Below, one piece after another: positions 19,101 to 31,599 of a DNA stretch of 64,000 bases. Under the pieces are notes generated by a model, which did not search any database, was not told the DNA's origin, and saw nothing but the letters and a program-made list of their open reading frames with translations. Made by a program: the position numbers and the translations under genes. The DNA comes from Nematostella vectensis. Its lineage: Eukaryota > Cnidaria > Anthozoa > Actiniaria > Edwardsiidae. Position 1 is the first letter of the stretch. Every line of letters begins with the position of its first letter. Location of the stretch: assembly GCF_932526225.1 (NCBI RefSeq), contig NC_064046.1, positions 4,092,001-4,156,000 on the forward strand, in the 5' to 3' direction.

Positions 19101-20948
19101 CGCCAAGGGGGAGGTGGGGGGTGCATACCCTTTGCACAAAATCCCCCTCCCCTCTGCGCACAACCTGCCCACCATCCCTGTGTATTCACCTGAATACTTG
19201 ATTGCATGCTTCAAACTGGATATCAAAAGCTGGATACTTGCATCCTAAAGGCTGGATTTCATGTCATAGATCACTCTTCCAGTGCGTGTGATGGTACATC
19301 TTGGCATAAAACACCTGGTGGTTACCAACGCTGCTGGTGGCTTACGCCAAGACTGGAATGTTGGTGATATCATGGTCATAAAGGATCACATCAACTTGGC
19401 TGGCTTGACTGGACTTAGTCCATTGCGTGGCTGTAATGATTCCAGGTAGGGTAGACTGTTTATCACTGTTAGGTGAGCTAACCTTTCTCACTCTGTACAA
19501 GAGAGCTGCCTGGAATTCAAGTCATGTTTTTTGCTAGTTAATTGCTCCTTACATAGAAAAGGAGCAATTGAGGCAATAAGTAGAAAAGGAGACAGAAATA
19601 CAGATAGACAGGCCAACAGACAGACAGACGGACAGACAGACAAATGTTAGACAGGTTAAAGCAGTGTCTTTTAAAATAGATGTGTTTAAAAACAGGTCAC
19701 TTCACAAGGAGGGGGATTTTGTGACACCACTCTTTTGAAAACTTGCAAAATTAAATTGACAAAATATATTTGGAAATAGGTAACTGCATGATATGGAGAT
19801 GAAATCTTAATTAAATCTCAAAGTTTACTTGTGTAGGTTTGGATTGAGGTTTCCTGCCCTGTCAGATGCCTACAATAAAGACTTACAGAAGCTGGCCCTA
19901 GAGACGGCATCGGAGCTTGGATTTGCTGATTTTACTCGTAATGGAGTATATTGTGCACAAGTTGGCCCTTGTTTTGAGACACCAGCGGAATGCAGGTTTC
20001 TGCAAAATGTAAGCTGTCTGGTTTGGCATAGATGATAGTGATGGAGGTGATGTGACGTTTATTATTTACATAATAGAATATGAAGTTCATGATATAATGA
20101 TGATAATGACGATGAAAGTTGTGATGGTGGATGATAATACACAAGATAGAGTATGTGATAGAGTATGTGAAAGTGATTATTCAGTGTTGATGATTGTAAT
20201 CATGATGAAGTGGTATAATTTGTTTGTTATGTCTCTGTTTCTAATGATGATGATGGTGATTTAATTAAAGCAAGTCAAAATAAATAGCATTATTCCAAAA
20301 CGACCATTATAGTGCACGTGATTGTGACCAAAAAAGGAAAAATTCTAGATTTGCTGTCACACAATTTTTTAGCAATCATTTTTCTCTTGGTGATGTGTGC
20401 TTTGAGCTTTGCTTGAGCTCTGTAATAATAATGATATCGCTAACCTGAGAATGTGATAATGATACAATAATGGACGCGAAAAACATGATGATGTTCACTG
20501 CTGAAAGAAGCTCCCTGCTGCGATTTTATCTACTAGTAAAATGCCGATTTCAATTGGATTTGGTGAACACAGTATAGAACTTTGAGTTTAGGTGATTCTT
20601 TTGAGATTTCTGTACATAATGTCTGTCAATATTTAATGAAAACAATAACAAAGGCTTGGCTGACAAGGGCTCTTTAAATGCACCCCATGCACAGAGTGAC
20701 AGCTCACAGTACTTTTCAACCCACAGGCTGGCGTGGATGCAATTGGCATGAGCACGGTGCACGAGGTGTCTGTGGCTAGGCATGCAGGCGTCACTGTACT
20801 GGGAATATCACTAATTACCAACATTGCAGTGCTTGGCTATGGCGATAACGAACAGCCAGCCAATCATGAGGAAGTACTGGAGACAGGCAGAAGACGAGCA
20901 AGTGATATGCAGAAATTAGTGTCAACAATTCTCCAAAAGCTTAACTAG
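16124..20948 (+). CDS. PNP: Purine nucleoside phosphorylase
   Basis: Six coding exons: 16124-16155, 17749-17930, 18175-18278, 19270-19445, 19837-20008, 20727-20948; 295 residues against about 289 in vertebrates. The enzyme splits inosine and guanosine with phosphate into base and ribose-1-phosphate in cytosolic purine salvage. Seen: phosphate-loop [11 protein letters not shown] (residues about 40-50), [11 protein letters not shown], the GRTHLYEGY loop with the catalytic-site His, [20 protein letters not shown] with the purine-binding Glu, [13 protein letters not shown] with the Asn typical of trimeric 6-oxopurine-specific PNPs, and ANHEEVLE with the sugar-contacting His. All key residues are present, so the enzyme is probably active. 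Exon 1 ([10 protein letters not shown]) ends in phase 2 and joins exon 2 in frame; an alternative first exon lies at 15279-15304. Intron 2 contains a decayed copy of exon 3. Confidence 0.95.
17484..17627. mobile_element. hAT-like MITE, copy A (PNP intron 1)
   Basis: 144 bp with inverted ends gtacgcagct ... agctgcgtac. It is flanked by a perfect 8-bp direct repeat, caagaaaa, at 17476-17483 and 17628-17635. Copies B and C are at 24913 and 53090. An 8-bp target duplication is the hAT superfamily hallmark. Confidence 0.85.
17992..18240 (+). pseudogene. Tandem duplicate of the PNP exon 3 acceptor and 5' half
   Basis: A unit of about 126 bp is duplicated. The upstream copy (exon-like from 18050) has an acceptor ttattttag and codes [17 protein letters not shown], but has no donor and runs to a TAG in the next copy. 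The downstream copy (exon starts 18175) continues into the full exon and is the functional one. Confidence 0.85.
18420..18760. repeat. 118-bp tandem repeat, three copies, PNP intron 3
   Basis: Near-identical units starting aatttcctggacctcacagg and containing ggtttgataagatcagcagg then gagttggagccatgctttgt. Confidence 0.9.
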
Positions 20949-22619
20949 CAATGCGATTTTATTAGGAAATTATGATTCTTGAAAATGTTTGGGACAAAAG
21001 CAATACTGTACACAGAATATTTTCTTTAAAAATTGGTTATGTAATGTTATTGGTTATGTAAAAACCATGCAGTATTTAATCTGACTCTATTTGTGAAATG
21101 GTGGTTTTTACAAAATTATGACTTTGCTCTGTTTTAATGGTGGTCATTTGGATACTTCATTGGGGTTGTTTTATTTAGTATTTTGTGGGGAGAGGGGGAC
21201 CCTGTTGAATGCAGTCAAAGCATAAAACTGTTAGAATTTTAAGCTTGGCAAGTCTGTATACTCATTTGGCTCACAATGGATAATATAGTATATGAGGTAC
21301 CAAAGCCGCTTGTGAACTTATTTAAAACCAGGGATTTATTTGAAAACACAGGTAGGTATTAATAAAACTCTCAGTGCCATCAGTTTGACTTATTAGTAAT
21401 TTCAACCCATGTAGTCTTTTACATTTTAATAAAAATGTATATTCTTGTGAGAATAATTGCTTTGTCATGGATCATACAGAAAATAAAACACTTGTCACCC
21501 ATTTACTCCATGGGTGTGGCAATACCCCCTTGACCCTACCCTTTATTCCATGGGTTTGGCAATACCCCCTTGACCCTACCCTTTATTCCATGGGTGTGGC
21601 AATACCCCCTTGAGCCTACCCTTTTTTCCATGGGTGTGGCAATACCCCTTGACACTAGCCTTTATTCCATGGGTGTGACAATACCCCTTTGACCCTACCC
21701 TCATTCCATGGGTGTGGCAATACCCCTTTGACCCTACCCTTTATTTCATGGGTGTGACAATACCCCCTTGACCCTACCCTCATTCCATGGTTGTGGCAAT
21801 ACCCCCTTGACACTACCCTTTATTCCATGGGTGTGGCAGTACCCCCTTGACACTACCCTCATTCCATGGTTGTGGCAATACCCCCTTGACCCTACCCTCA
21901 TTCCATGCGTGTGGCAATACCCCCTTGACACTACCCTCATTCCATGGGTGTGGCAATACCCCCTTGACCCTACTCTTTATTCCATGGGTGTGGCAATACC
22001 CCCTTGACACTACCCTCATTCCATGGGTGTGGCAATACCCCCTTGACCCTACTCTTTATTCCATGGGTGTGGCAATACCCCCTTGACACTACCCTTATTT
22101 CATGGGTGTGGAAATACCCCCTTGACCCTACTCTTTATTTCATTGGTGTGGCAATACCCCCTTGACCCTACTCTTTACTCCATGGGTGTGGCAATACCTC
22201 CTTAACCTTTTTGTCTATTTTTCTCCCTAAAATATCTTGATGACAGCCCCATTTATGTCTTGTATCCAGTATGTAGATTCCAATGTGAAATTGATGTACT
22301 AATAATATAAGAAATATGTAATAAATATATAAATCTTGTAATTCCAGACATTTTGTTATAGAGGAATTTATAGTCTACATGCTAAGCATGAGAAATTTGT
22401 GCTTGGCTATTTTTGCCAATTATAATCTTTTGATAATAAAATAATTTCTCTTGTATTGTGACACTCCTATTATGATGAGAGTGGATTATTTGGTGACTGC
22501 CCTTGAATTATTGGAAACCTCACTAAAATCTGTATTATTAAAATTGTCTATTTTGTTGAGTAAATAAACTACATCCTATTCTTGCTAAATCGTTTTTATC
22601 TGCTACCTGTTGCTGCCAC
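20949..22619. other. PNP 3' flank and convergent intergenic region
   Basis: PNP (plus) and the SLC35C2-like gene (minus) converge here. The likely PNP 3' UTR holds an aataaa at about 21428. Most of the rest is the minisatellite at 21497-22204. No further gene is seen. Confidence 0.6.
21497..22204. repeat. About 39-bp minisatellite downstream of PNP
   Basis: About 18 units of ttccatgggtgtggcaatac followed by ccccttgaccctaccctt. Long spurious ORFs on both strands come from this array. Confidence 0.95.
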
Positions 22620-25600
22620 CTAACTCTCTTCATCTTGCATCTCCTCGTCGGCACGACTGAGCAGCAGCATTTCCATGGCCTCTTCCCCATTGATGAGGGA
22701 CTTCTTTAAATTCATCTTCTCGAATTCTTTCCCATTTTCGCTATCTAAAAATTATATACATTGCACTTTTAGTCCCAGCAAGGATAAAATTGGCAACAAC
22801 AATGATATATGGCCATACAGGCAGCAAACCCCTCACCAAAAGCAGCCACCCCCCCACAGTAAAGTCAGTATTTCTCCCTTGCCCAGTTAAGTCAGTATTT
22901 CCCCCTCCCCCAGTTAAGTCAGTATTTCCCCCTCCCCCAGTAAAGTCAGTATTTCCCCCTCCCCCAGTAAAGTCAGTATTTCTCCCTTGCCCAGTAAAGT
23001 CAGTATTTCTCCCTTGCCCAGTTAAGTCAGTATTTCCCCCTCCCCCAGTAAAGTCAGTATTTCCCCCTCCCCCAGTAAAGTAAGTATTTCTCCCTCCCCC
23101 AGTAAAGTCAGTATTTCTCCCTTGCCCAGTTAAGTCAGTATTTCTCCCTCCCCCAGTAAAGTCAGTATTTCCCCCTCCCCCAGTAAAGTCAGTATTTCCC
23201 CCTCCCCCAGTAAAGTCAGTATTTCTCCCTTGCCCAGTTAAGTCAGTATTTCCCCCTCCCCCAGTAAAGTCAGTATTTCCCCCTCCCCCAGTAAAGTCAG
23301 TATTTCCCCCTCCCCCAGTAAAGTCAGTATTTCCCCCTCCCCCAGTAATGTCAGTTTTTCCCCCTCCCCCAGTAAAGTCAGTATTTTCCCCTCCCCCAGT
23401 AAAGTCAGTTTTTCCCCTCCCCCAGTAAAGTCAGTATTTCCCCCTCCCCCAGTTAAGTCAGTATTTCCCCCTCCCCCAGTAAAGTCAGTATTTCCCCCTC
23501 CCCCAGTAAAGTCAGTATTTCTCCCTTGCCCAGTAAAGTCAGTATTTCTCCCTTGCCCAGTTAAGTCAGTATTTCCCCCTCCCCCAGTAAAGTCAGTATT
23601 TCCCCCTCCCCCAGTAAAGTCAGTATTTCTCCCTTGCCCAGTTAAGTCAGTATTTCCCCCTCCCCCAGTAAAGTCAGTATTCCCCCCTCCCCCAGTAAAG
23701 TCAGTATTTCCCCCTCCCCCAGTAAAGTCAGTATTTCTCCCTTGCCCAGTTAAGTCAGTATTTCCCCCTCCCCCAGTAAAGTCAGTATTTCCCCCTCCCC
23801 CAGTAAAGTCAGTATTTCCCCCTCCCCCAGTAAAGTCAGTATTTCTCCCTTGCCCAGTTAAGTCAGTATTTCCCCCTCCCCCAGTAAAGTCAGTATTTCC
23901 CCCTCCCCCAGTAAAGTCAGTATTTCCCCCTCCCCCAGTAAAGTCAGTATTTCCCCCTCCCCCAGTAAAGTCAGTATTTCCCCCTCCCCCAGTAATGTCA
24001 GTTTTTCCCCCTCCCCCAGTAAAGTCAGTATTTTCCCCTCCCCCAGTAAAGTCAGTTTTTCCCCTCCCCCAGTAAAGTCAGTTTTCCCCCTTCCCCAGTA
24101 AAGTCAGTATTTCCCCCTCCCCCAGTAAAGTCAGTATTTCCCCCTCCCCCAGTAAAGTCAGTATTTCCCCCTCCCCCAGTAAAGTCAGTATTTCCCCCTC
24201 CCCCAGTAATGTCAGTATTTCCCCTCCCCCAATAAAGTCAGTATTTCCCCCTCCCCCAGTAAAGTCAGTATTTCCCCCTCCCCCAGTAAAGTCAGTATTT
24301 CCCCTCCCCCAGTAAAGTCAGTATTTTCCCCTCCCCCAGTAAAGTCAGTATTTCCCCCTCCCTCACCTGAATAGGAATGCCATTAGACTATGCCATTATC
24401 AATCATTATGGATCAGATGGTAATACACAAGCATTAATTCTTAAACATCATAACTTGAATACCTTTGCTTGCATTGGTAACCACATGCACAGCAATGCCA
24501 GTCAAGCACAGGACCAGCCCACAAAAGTTGACGATATTCATCTCATCGCCGCCAAACTCTGTAGCAAGTGACAGGGTACACACCTCCTACAAGAGATTAT
24601 AGAGTCGATTGCCTCAAAATCATTAGGGGTGGACCAAGTGCTCTAATGCCAATAGGGGTGGGTGGGAGGTGGGTGTGCCCTACCAACGGGTCAGTACACA
24701 CCTCCTACAAGAGATTATGATTGCCTCAAAATCATTAGGGGTGGACCAAGTGCTGTAATGCCAATAGGGGTGGGTGGGAGGTGGGTTTGCCCTACCAACG
24801 GGTCAGTACACACCTCCTACAAGAGATTATGATTGCCTCAAAATCATTAGGGGTGGACCAAGTGCTCTAATGCCAATAGGGGTGGGTGGGAGGTGGGTGT
24901 TCTCTACCAACAGGTCAGAACGCAGCTCTTACAAGCTGCAATTTGATTGGGCAAATGAACAATATCCGCACCTTGACACAAAGAACAAAAAGAATACAGA
25001 CAAAAGAACTCCTTTGTAGAACAAAGATAATAGGAGACAAAGCAGCTGTGTACTAACTCCCACCAACTTCTTTTTCTAAATGAAAAAATGATGACCAAAG
25101 GGATGGTGTGGCTGTGCATCCACTCACAGAACCCCCCACCCCCACCCCCACCCCACCCCCCAAAAAAACATCTTATCTTGTGAAAAGCATTTTTTTAAAT
25201 ATCTTTCTGGGCTACGCATTCCTAGCCCACAGCAATATTGTCTTGTTAAGTCCTTTAGGTCTTTGCAAAGTCAAGGATGTTGTGACCAAGTAAACTATTT
25301 TTATACTTGGTAGCAGCGTAGCCAGGATTTTTAACAGATGGGGGCCCAAAAGGGCCCTTTCAATGCATTATTTCTCCTGTATTTTAGATAATGTCTCATA
25401 CATTTAATTTTTGGCTGCTAGAAAGGGGGCCACCCCCTGGCTACGACCCTGATTAGCGGCAAATTCCACCAACTGATATGAATTCCCCATTGTTTCCTGC
25501 TCTTAAAGTACTTCTCTACTGCTGTAATTGCTTAAATGAATTCAGGAAAAAAAAAACGTGTAACGTGTAAGCACACCTTGAAAATTCCAGAGATGGAAAG

Positions 25601-28600
25601 AGTGAGACTGGACGTGTGTGAGAGAAGCATAAACTCCGAGACACTGAGCATGAATGCGAGAAAACATCCAAAAAACACCATGGAGGCTGACGTAATGGCA
25701 ACATGCATGGAAGGCGCATTGAACAGCTGCTCGGAGAGGGCCATTGACGGACCTAAAATATAAAAGAAAACAAACTAATCCCTTAGTATACAGAAACCAC
25801 AGAAAATGGTAGTGGGTGTAAGTGCTTTTTGTACAACAAATGAGTACTGTAAGAAATTAGAATATTCTGAGAACCAAAACAAATTTATCTTCCAATGATA
25901 AAATGTTGAGAAAGGTAATGCTGGCTTTCTATCAAGTGCATCAAATGGAGGAGAGGTGAGGAGCTTTCATTTTTAACTCGTGAATGCTTGCAAAGCATTT
26001 ACAAGTTATTGTAGGGACTTTTGTGTCACTCGGTCGCCGGATGGTTGGATGGTCGGATCAATCATCTGTAAACTTTTTGTGGTCTTTATGTGCTTTCCCA
26101 ACACAGCAATCCTTAGATCATATATACTTCGGGTGTTCAACTTCCGGTTATAGCCTAGTACTATAAAAGGGCCCTGTCATCGACCTGAGACCGCTGTGGT
26201 CATTATTAGGTATGACCGTAAAAGTATATATCAGCTAGTTTCTTCAGATGAGTCCTCCATTAGGGTTGAGCGTGCGCATGCGCCTTTGTCACTGGCGTCA
26301 ATTTGTTTTCTATGGTTCCTTCCAATTCAAGCTGTTAGTTTGCAAACAAAACAAGTAAAATGCAAGCAAAGCTTTTAATTCACTTTGTTTAGAACTTGCT
26401 GATTCGCGTCTCTGGGTTTTCGCGTTGTTTGTTTGAATTTGTGCTGAAAGAGCGACTATCCAAAACTGCCACTTTTACGTCTGAGAAACGCAAGGGAAAA
26501 ACCTCTGTTAGCAGGGTCTTTGATTGCAGGGTAATAAAAAAAAGCCTCCGAAAAATAGAAGAGGATAGATTTCCACAAATTAAGTTTTTCACAATTCTCC
26601 CCAATCAGCTAAACTAAATATCAAACAAAACTCTTTTGTTTGTAGTACAAACACACGGCCCTCGCTTATTCATTGAATAATGATTTTGCGCCTTTTTAGA
26701 ATGTTAGCATGTATAAAACACATTGTATGACAGTAGCATGATCAATTATTGCTGGTATTTTATTTTGTTTCCGGAAAGAATATGCTGAAATTTGACATGC
26801 TAGCTAAAACTTTTTGAATGGTATGATACCAAAAGCATAAAAAACAATTTTAGTTACAAGTAGACTCAGCAATGACATGTTAGTCTAGCGTTGCAGAAAA
26901 TTGTCTCCAACCACAGCGACCCGGGTTCTATTCCCACTGATAGAGCTGTTTTTTCTGTTTTTTTTTGTTGTTGTTTTTTTTGGTGTATCATGACGTTGAA
27001 AAGAAAAAAGGTATAAGGACATTTTTATGTACTCTCAGCATCTTGGATGTGTTCATGCTTTGTTCAGTATCCTGTACATCTTTTATGTGCACAAGAAAAT
27101 AACTAGAAAACTAAATTTGCATTCACGAGTTTGCTCACAGAGCCTTTGTTTTTCTCTTAGGCGAGTCAATCATTTGAGGAAAGCGGACATGTTTTTGGTG
27201 GTGCATATATTTGAGGGAGGCACTTATTTCCGAGGGGCTTTATTCAAGTAATTGAGGTAGTATGATATTGTTTTTGTGAAGGTACCTTCTATGGTAAAGG
27301 CCAATGGTGTTAATGCTAACGCCATCAAGGGTTGCAGATGATAGATTGTATCCAGGGGATTGTGTAGACCTGTAAATTGGACAGGATTTTAGCTGCACTG
27401 AAAGACTTTTGGAACAAGCAAATCATTTTATAATTGAGAAAAATTATATTGATAGTGTTGATGATGATGGATGTGATGACCATAGATATGATGATGATGA
27501 TGAATTATGATGATAATGGTGATGATGATGGTGATGAAGATAGATATGTAAATGCTCTGCCCAACAATTAGTTTGACAATAAACTAGTGCACAAGATCCA
27601 CCTTAATGGTGATGATCTGATGACAATGATAAAAATGATGCCGATGATAAAAATGATGATTCTTTGGTGACGGAAGGATGGAGAAGGTAACATTTGTTAT
27701 TCTTATAATATCTTTTAAATAAAGATATGATTGCTGTTGCTGCTGATGCTTCTGGTGACGATGATAAAAGATGATGATAGTGGTAGTGGTGATGTTGATG
27801 ATGATGATGATGGCCATGTTGATGATGCTTATGATGCTAATGCCAATGATTTGTTCTTGAGATGGTATAAGCTGTTGCTGCAACTGTACCTAAAGAATCT
27901 TTCTGCATAATCATCTGTGTAAGTGTCCATCGGATCCCACTCAGCCCAGATGCAGTTAAACACTGCATAAAACAAAATACAGGTGATAAAAGTTTACTCT
28001 TATGTGGTGCAATAGCTCTGATAATAAGAACAATCAACCACAGTTTAGGACAGGATAATCAACACCTACTATGAGAAAACCCTCGGCATTAAACTGAGTT
28101 GACTGGTAGGTAAACATGAAGAGTCCTCCAGCAATTAGCAGAACAATGACCAGCAAAGATGGCCGCTGAAAACAAAATTGTGATGATCAACCAGAGTGTG
28201 AGTCTTCAAGTATTGATAGCTTATGTACATTACTCACCCATTTTTCCAGTCTGAACAGCAATGCACATATCATAATAAAAACAATACTAGTGGATTTAGT
28301 CATGGTGTATCTGAATAAAAAAAGAGAAAGGAATCATAAATAATATATAATAAATAATTAATAAAAGAAATTAATAAAATATCATGGTAGATTTCTTGAG
28401 TAAGGAGATCAGGATCAGAAGCCAGTTCAGGAAAAATTGGGATTTTATATACAAAAACCAGAGTAAAAACCCATGTCTTCATGATTAAGGAGGTCCAGGG
28501 GTCACTCACCATACTTCATTACTTGTATTGTAACCATCTTAAAAGTGACAGTTCTGCTCACAAACATACTCAAACTCATGATTGCTAAAGCCGCATTGTC

Positions 28601-30386
28601 ACCAGTCAATTCCAGAGGTCCAATGGAAACCTCAACCAATAAAAGACAAAAGAATCTATTAGAATCTGAGATATTCAACAGGCCATCCGCTCTAAATAAT
28701 TAATCACATTCTCAAAGAAACTTCCAATAGACACACTACATTGAATATTTTGAATTCACATTCTCGTTTAAAATCATCGGAGATTGTTAGGTAATTGTTA
28801 CGACCCGAAGTAAACTGGTAACCATGCAGCTTTAACTGCATAGAGCAGTCCGTATCTTCAGTTGCATGTGAAGGGCAATCATGTCTGGTAAAGTTAGTTA
28901 AAGCTACTCAGATACTAAACACTTTTTATCTATCAGTCATAGAGCTTGCCAATTGAACATTTGACATTTGCACTGACAACACTTTTTCGAAAAGGTCATC
29001 CAGAATGCACTTTTATATGCTTACAGTGATACAGTAATAAACATGAAACTCCAGTTTGAAAGGCCAATGTCAAGAGCACTTGCAACAGCTGGAATAAAAC
29101 AAATAAAAACATTAAAATATGCATTTATCTCAGGGTATTTATCACAGGGATCACTTTCATTACATAACTAACCAGTTGGTAGAACTCTTCTTATGTAGAT
29201 TGACCATGAGAGAATAATTCGCTTTTTGCCCTTGTGGAATTCCCATGCCCGTCGGAGTATTGCTGAGATGATAAAGACCATACAGTAATGCACGACAGAC
29301 ACAGACAGCGGGAAGTGAAACCTCTGGAGAAATAAAAAATCAAATTACTTCATGAAACAGCCCTTGTCTTCCACACCCTTGTTCTTGTTTTCATTCAACA
29401 TTTAACGACAAATTATGTGATAGATAAAAAATGGCGGCTAACAGGGGCTCATCTTCAATGATGATTACTAATGAATCTTACACCTACCAAATCCTAAATC
29501 CTTGTTATGTTTGGGAATAGCATGAAGTCAATCTAAAAATCTAATTGTTTTTTATTGTTTGGTAGGCTTTGTAATATTCCCAATGAAGACAAGGATTTTG
29601 GGTTCTTGGCGCCAGCGCACCATAGAATCGCCACCCTACACAACTCTTGTTCATATTTCAAATTTTTTTTTATTTGGATTGAATTATGCAAATAATTATT
29701 CAAGGCAGGGCATTTTTTGACAACACAACATGGTTTGATAGTAATCTAGAAATAAGAAAATGGCATGGATAATGCATGGAAAGGATAATTTGTTTTCCTA
29801 CGAAGAAACTTGAGGTATTCTGATACTTGTAAAGTACAAGTAAACTAGAGTAAAAATCATAGGTGAAAAAACCGTAAAGTTATCTTTCAATGAGCCAAAT
29901 TCAGAAAATTATAAGAGAACTTCTCCTAGGCTCTTATTCCTATGCTAGAATTTTATTTAACTGAACAGTCTTAAAGCAAATAATTCCAAAATCTCATGTA
30001 TAAATTAGCAAAAAAACAGCTTGCTAAATTACTAATATCGTAAATATTTTTTTCTTCTTATACATTACTTATAACATTAGCATTCACATAAATACTCACT
30101 CTATATTTAAAAAAAAATTCTAGGTGAAATATCAACTAATGATGAGATATGTAAAAGGAATAGCACCTTCTATTTGTTTTATTTTATTCAGTGTTTAAAC
30201 GGCATTCAAATGTTCAAGTCTACAACATAGACATTTTACATCAATAATACGAAGGGAAAAAAATCTTACCTTTATCATCCATTTGTTGTAGAATGTCAAA
30301 CTAATTGAGAACGTATAGAAGAACAGTACCAATGCCACTGTTTTCACTCCTGAAGCTAACTGCTGAAAGCCAAACTTCCTTCTCAT
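22620..30386 (-). CDS. SLC35C2: SLC35C2-like nucleotide-sugar transporter family protein
   Basis: Ten coding exons on the minus strand, in transcript order: 30386-30270, 29323-29173, 29088-29025, 28310-28238, 28165-28070, 27962-27890, 27369-27286, 25752-25577, 24586-24463, 22744-22620; 360 residues, against about 365 in human. Known: an EamA/triose-phosphate-type transporter of the Golgi/early secretory pathway, linked in mammals to GDP-fucose supply and Notch fucosylation. Seen: TM1 [14 protein letters not shown], then [100 protein letters not shown], and a charged cytosolic tail ending EEMQDEES. The 84-bp exon at 27286-27369 is short but fits in both phase and family match. The start ATG at 30386 follows an out-of-frame upstream ORF of 24 codons. 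Substrate is not shown by the sequence. Confidence 0.93.
22858..24362. repeat. 26-27-bp minisatellite in the last intron of SLC35C2
   Basis: About 55 units of cagtaaagtcagtatttccc then cctccc, with ttctcccttgc variants in a higher-order pattern. On the plus strand every unit is a pyrimidine tract followed by cag, like a splice acceptor. The host gene runs on the other strand, where the units are purine-rich. Confidence 0.95.
24575..24912. repeat. About 115-bp triplication including the SLC35C2 exon 9 acceptor
   Basis: On the minus strand each unit has ttgtag followed by gaggtgtgta, which is the acceptor and first bases of the exon at 24586-24463. Acceptor copies sit at 24587-24588 (functional), 24705-24706 and 24817-24818. 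The only copy followed by the full exon is the one at 24586. Confidence 0.88.
24913..25059. mobile_element. hAT-like MITE, copy B (SLC35C2 intron 8)
   Basis: Over 90 percent like copy A by eye. The flanking 8-mers (taccaaca and caccaact) match at 6 of 8 positions. The left end reads gaacgcagct rather than gtacgcagct, so this copy is older or mutated. Confidence 0.75.
25975..27180. mobile_element. Non-autonomous DNA element, about 1.2 kb, in SLC35C2 intron 7
   Basis: aactcgtgaatgc at 25975 and its exact reverse complement gcattcacgagtt at 27119-27131 form inverted ends or sub-ends. Both ends match, in inverted orientation, the repeat at about 45440-45940; homology continues past 27131 to about 27180. 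The longest ORFs are about 70 codons and none resembles a transposase. Confidence 0.65.
27430..27840. repeat. GATGAT-rich simple sequence, SLC35C2 intron 6
   Basis: Degenerate gat/gatgat tracts over about 400 bases between exons at 27369 and 27890. Confidence 0.8.
28584..28836. mobile_element. MITE family 2, copy A (SLC35C2 intron 3)
   Basis: Shares a 250-bp body with 35725-35972 and 51765-52028: ggaaacctcaaccaa, agaatctattagaatctg, acaggccatcc, aatagacacact, aagtaaactggta. Ends gctaaagccgcattgt ... accatgcagctttaac are roughly inverted. Confidence 0.75.
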
Positions 30387-31454
30387 CTCTTCGTTCTCAT
30401 CTACGCGATGTGGTTTTGAAGACGATGATGTGGAAATAAAAATCTAACACGAACAAATCCTTGCTTTCATAGCTTTTCAAAGCCATTTTCCCATCTGCCT
30501 GCATCAACAGGAATACATCATAATAAAAAAATCAAGTTTAGACATCGAGCGATCTCCCTTTGATCGCCTAAAGGTTATTGTGAAAAGATCGGCTTGACCT
30601 CCATCTTGGATTGTTGAAGTTTTGGGCTCCCTGTGATCTCACTTCCTCCTTCTTTCGTTTGCCCACGGGCTATAGGATACTGTTAATTCAACATTTTTAT
30701 GTCTGATGTCTTGTTAGTGTTGAATAAAGCACGTATTTCTACCTAAACTGGTGGTATTTTTGCTTCTCAAGCAGGTTCTGTTTGTTCCTACGCGTTATCT
30801 CGTACCCTGGGGTTGCGTGTTGTTGTTTTGCCAACTCGATAGGGATGAAAAGAGATAATGTAAAATAACTCGGAAGAAGAAAACAAGTCTAACTTAACAA
30901 ATATACTCACAGAAAGCAAAATCCCTGAATAGTTTGACTGTTTCGTTTGTCTGAGCGGCGAAGTCAAGTCAAGAAGAAAAAAAACACCGACGAGAGATAA
31001 AATGGCTGTGATACCGCGTTCGATTCAAATCCCGACTCCAGCTTGTATAATATACTTTATAGTTATAGAAATGTCTGGAAACAACATCAAAGAATATTAT
31101 CTAGAGTAATATCTCCCTCTTTATTTTCTCACTATCAGGGAAAGTTAATTTACCATACCTAGGGGGGGGGGGGGCGTGAGGATTTTGATAAAAGTGAGGG
31201 ATAAAATTAGATGACCCCCCCCCTTCAGGAGTAACAAAAGTTTTCAAGTCCCCCCTTCCGCTTGCCCCATATTTTCGGTGCCCCCCCTCCCTCCGAAAAC
31301 CGAAGAAAGAAGGAGCAATGGAAGGAACGGCAATGACAATGTCTAAGGAACGCGAGTAAGAGATAAGCTGCAAGCTGGACAAAAAGTGCAGGGGAAGGAA
31401 TTGGATGAAAACATTAATTCAGAAAAAGTAAAGGCACTCAATTTCTCAAAGATG

Positions 31455-31599
31455 GTTGCAACCTGATAATAGTTGATGCTATAGATGACGTAAAAGAAGC
31501 AAGAAAAGCGCAGTACGAGAGAAAAAAGAGAGCGAGGAAGACAAGAGAATCAGATATGAGCGAGGATTTTGATGATGGAGAATATAAGCGCTTATAGCA
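31455..31599 (+). pseudogene. Possible 3' coding remnant, unidentified
   Basis: After two stops, a 40-codon open stretch reads IVDAIDDVKEARKAQYERKK then a basic/acidic tail ending GEYKRL and a stop at about 31599. Codon use looks protein-like but there is no start, no family match and stops upstream. It may be the tail of a decayed gene or transposon ORF. Confidence 0.25.

Noticed and set aside
19283-19445. PNP exon 4 starting at the stronger-looking cag at 19282
   Set aside because: In phase 0 it gives a stop at the third codon; starting at 19270 restores ITLPVRV, which aligns with the family.
21746-22086. Overlapping repetitive ORFs on both strands
   Set aside because: Translation of the 39-bp minisatellite after PNP.
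22790-23083. Plus-strand ORF with repeated VKSVFPPPP
   Set aside because: Produced by the 26-27-bp minisatellite; no start context, no domain, and the host gene is on the other strand.
22858-24362. CRISPR-like look of regular short repeats
   Set aside because: There are no unique spacers; units are contiguous and the genome is clearly eukaryotic.
26870-26945. tRNA-like sequence (tagtctagcgttgcag ... gggttctattccc)
   Set aside because: It has A-box- and B-box-like parts but no acceptor stem or proper cloverleaf pairing; at most a SINE-like fossil inside the transposon.
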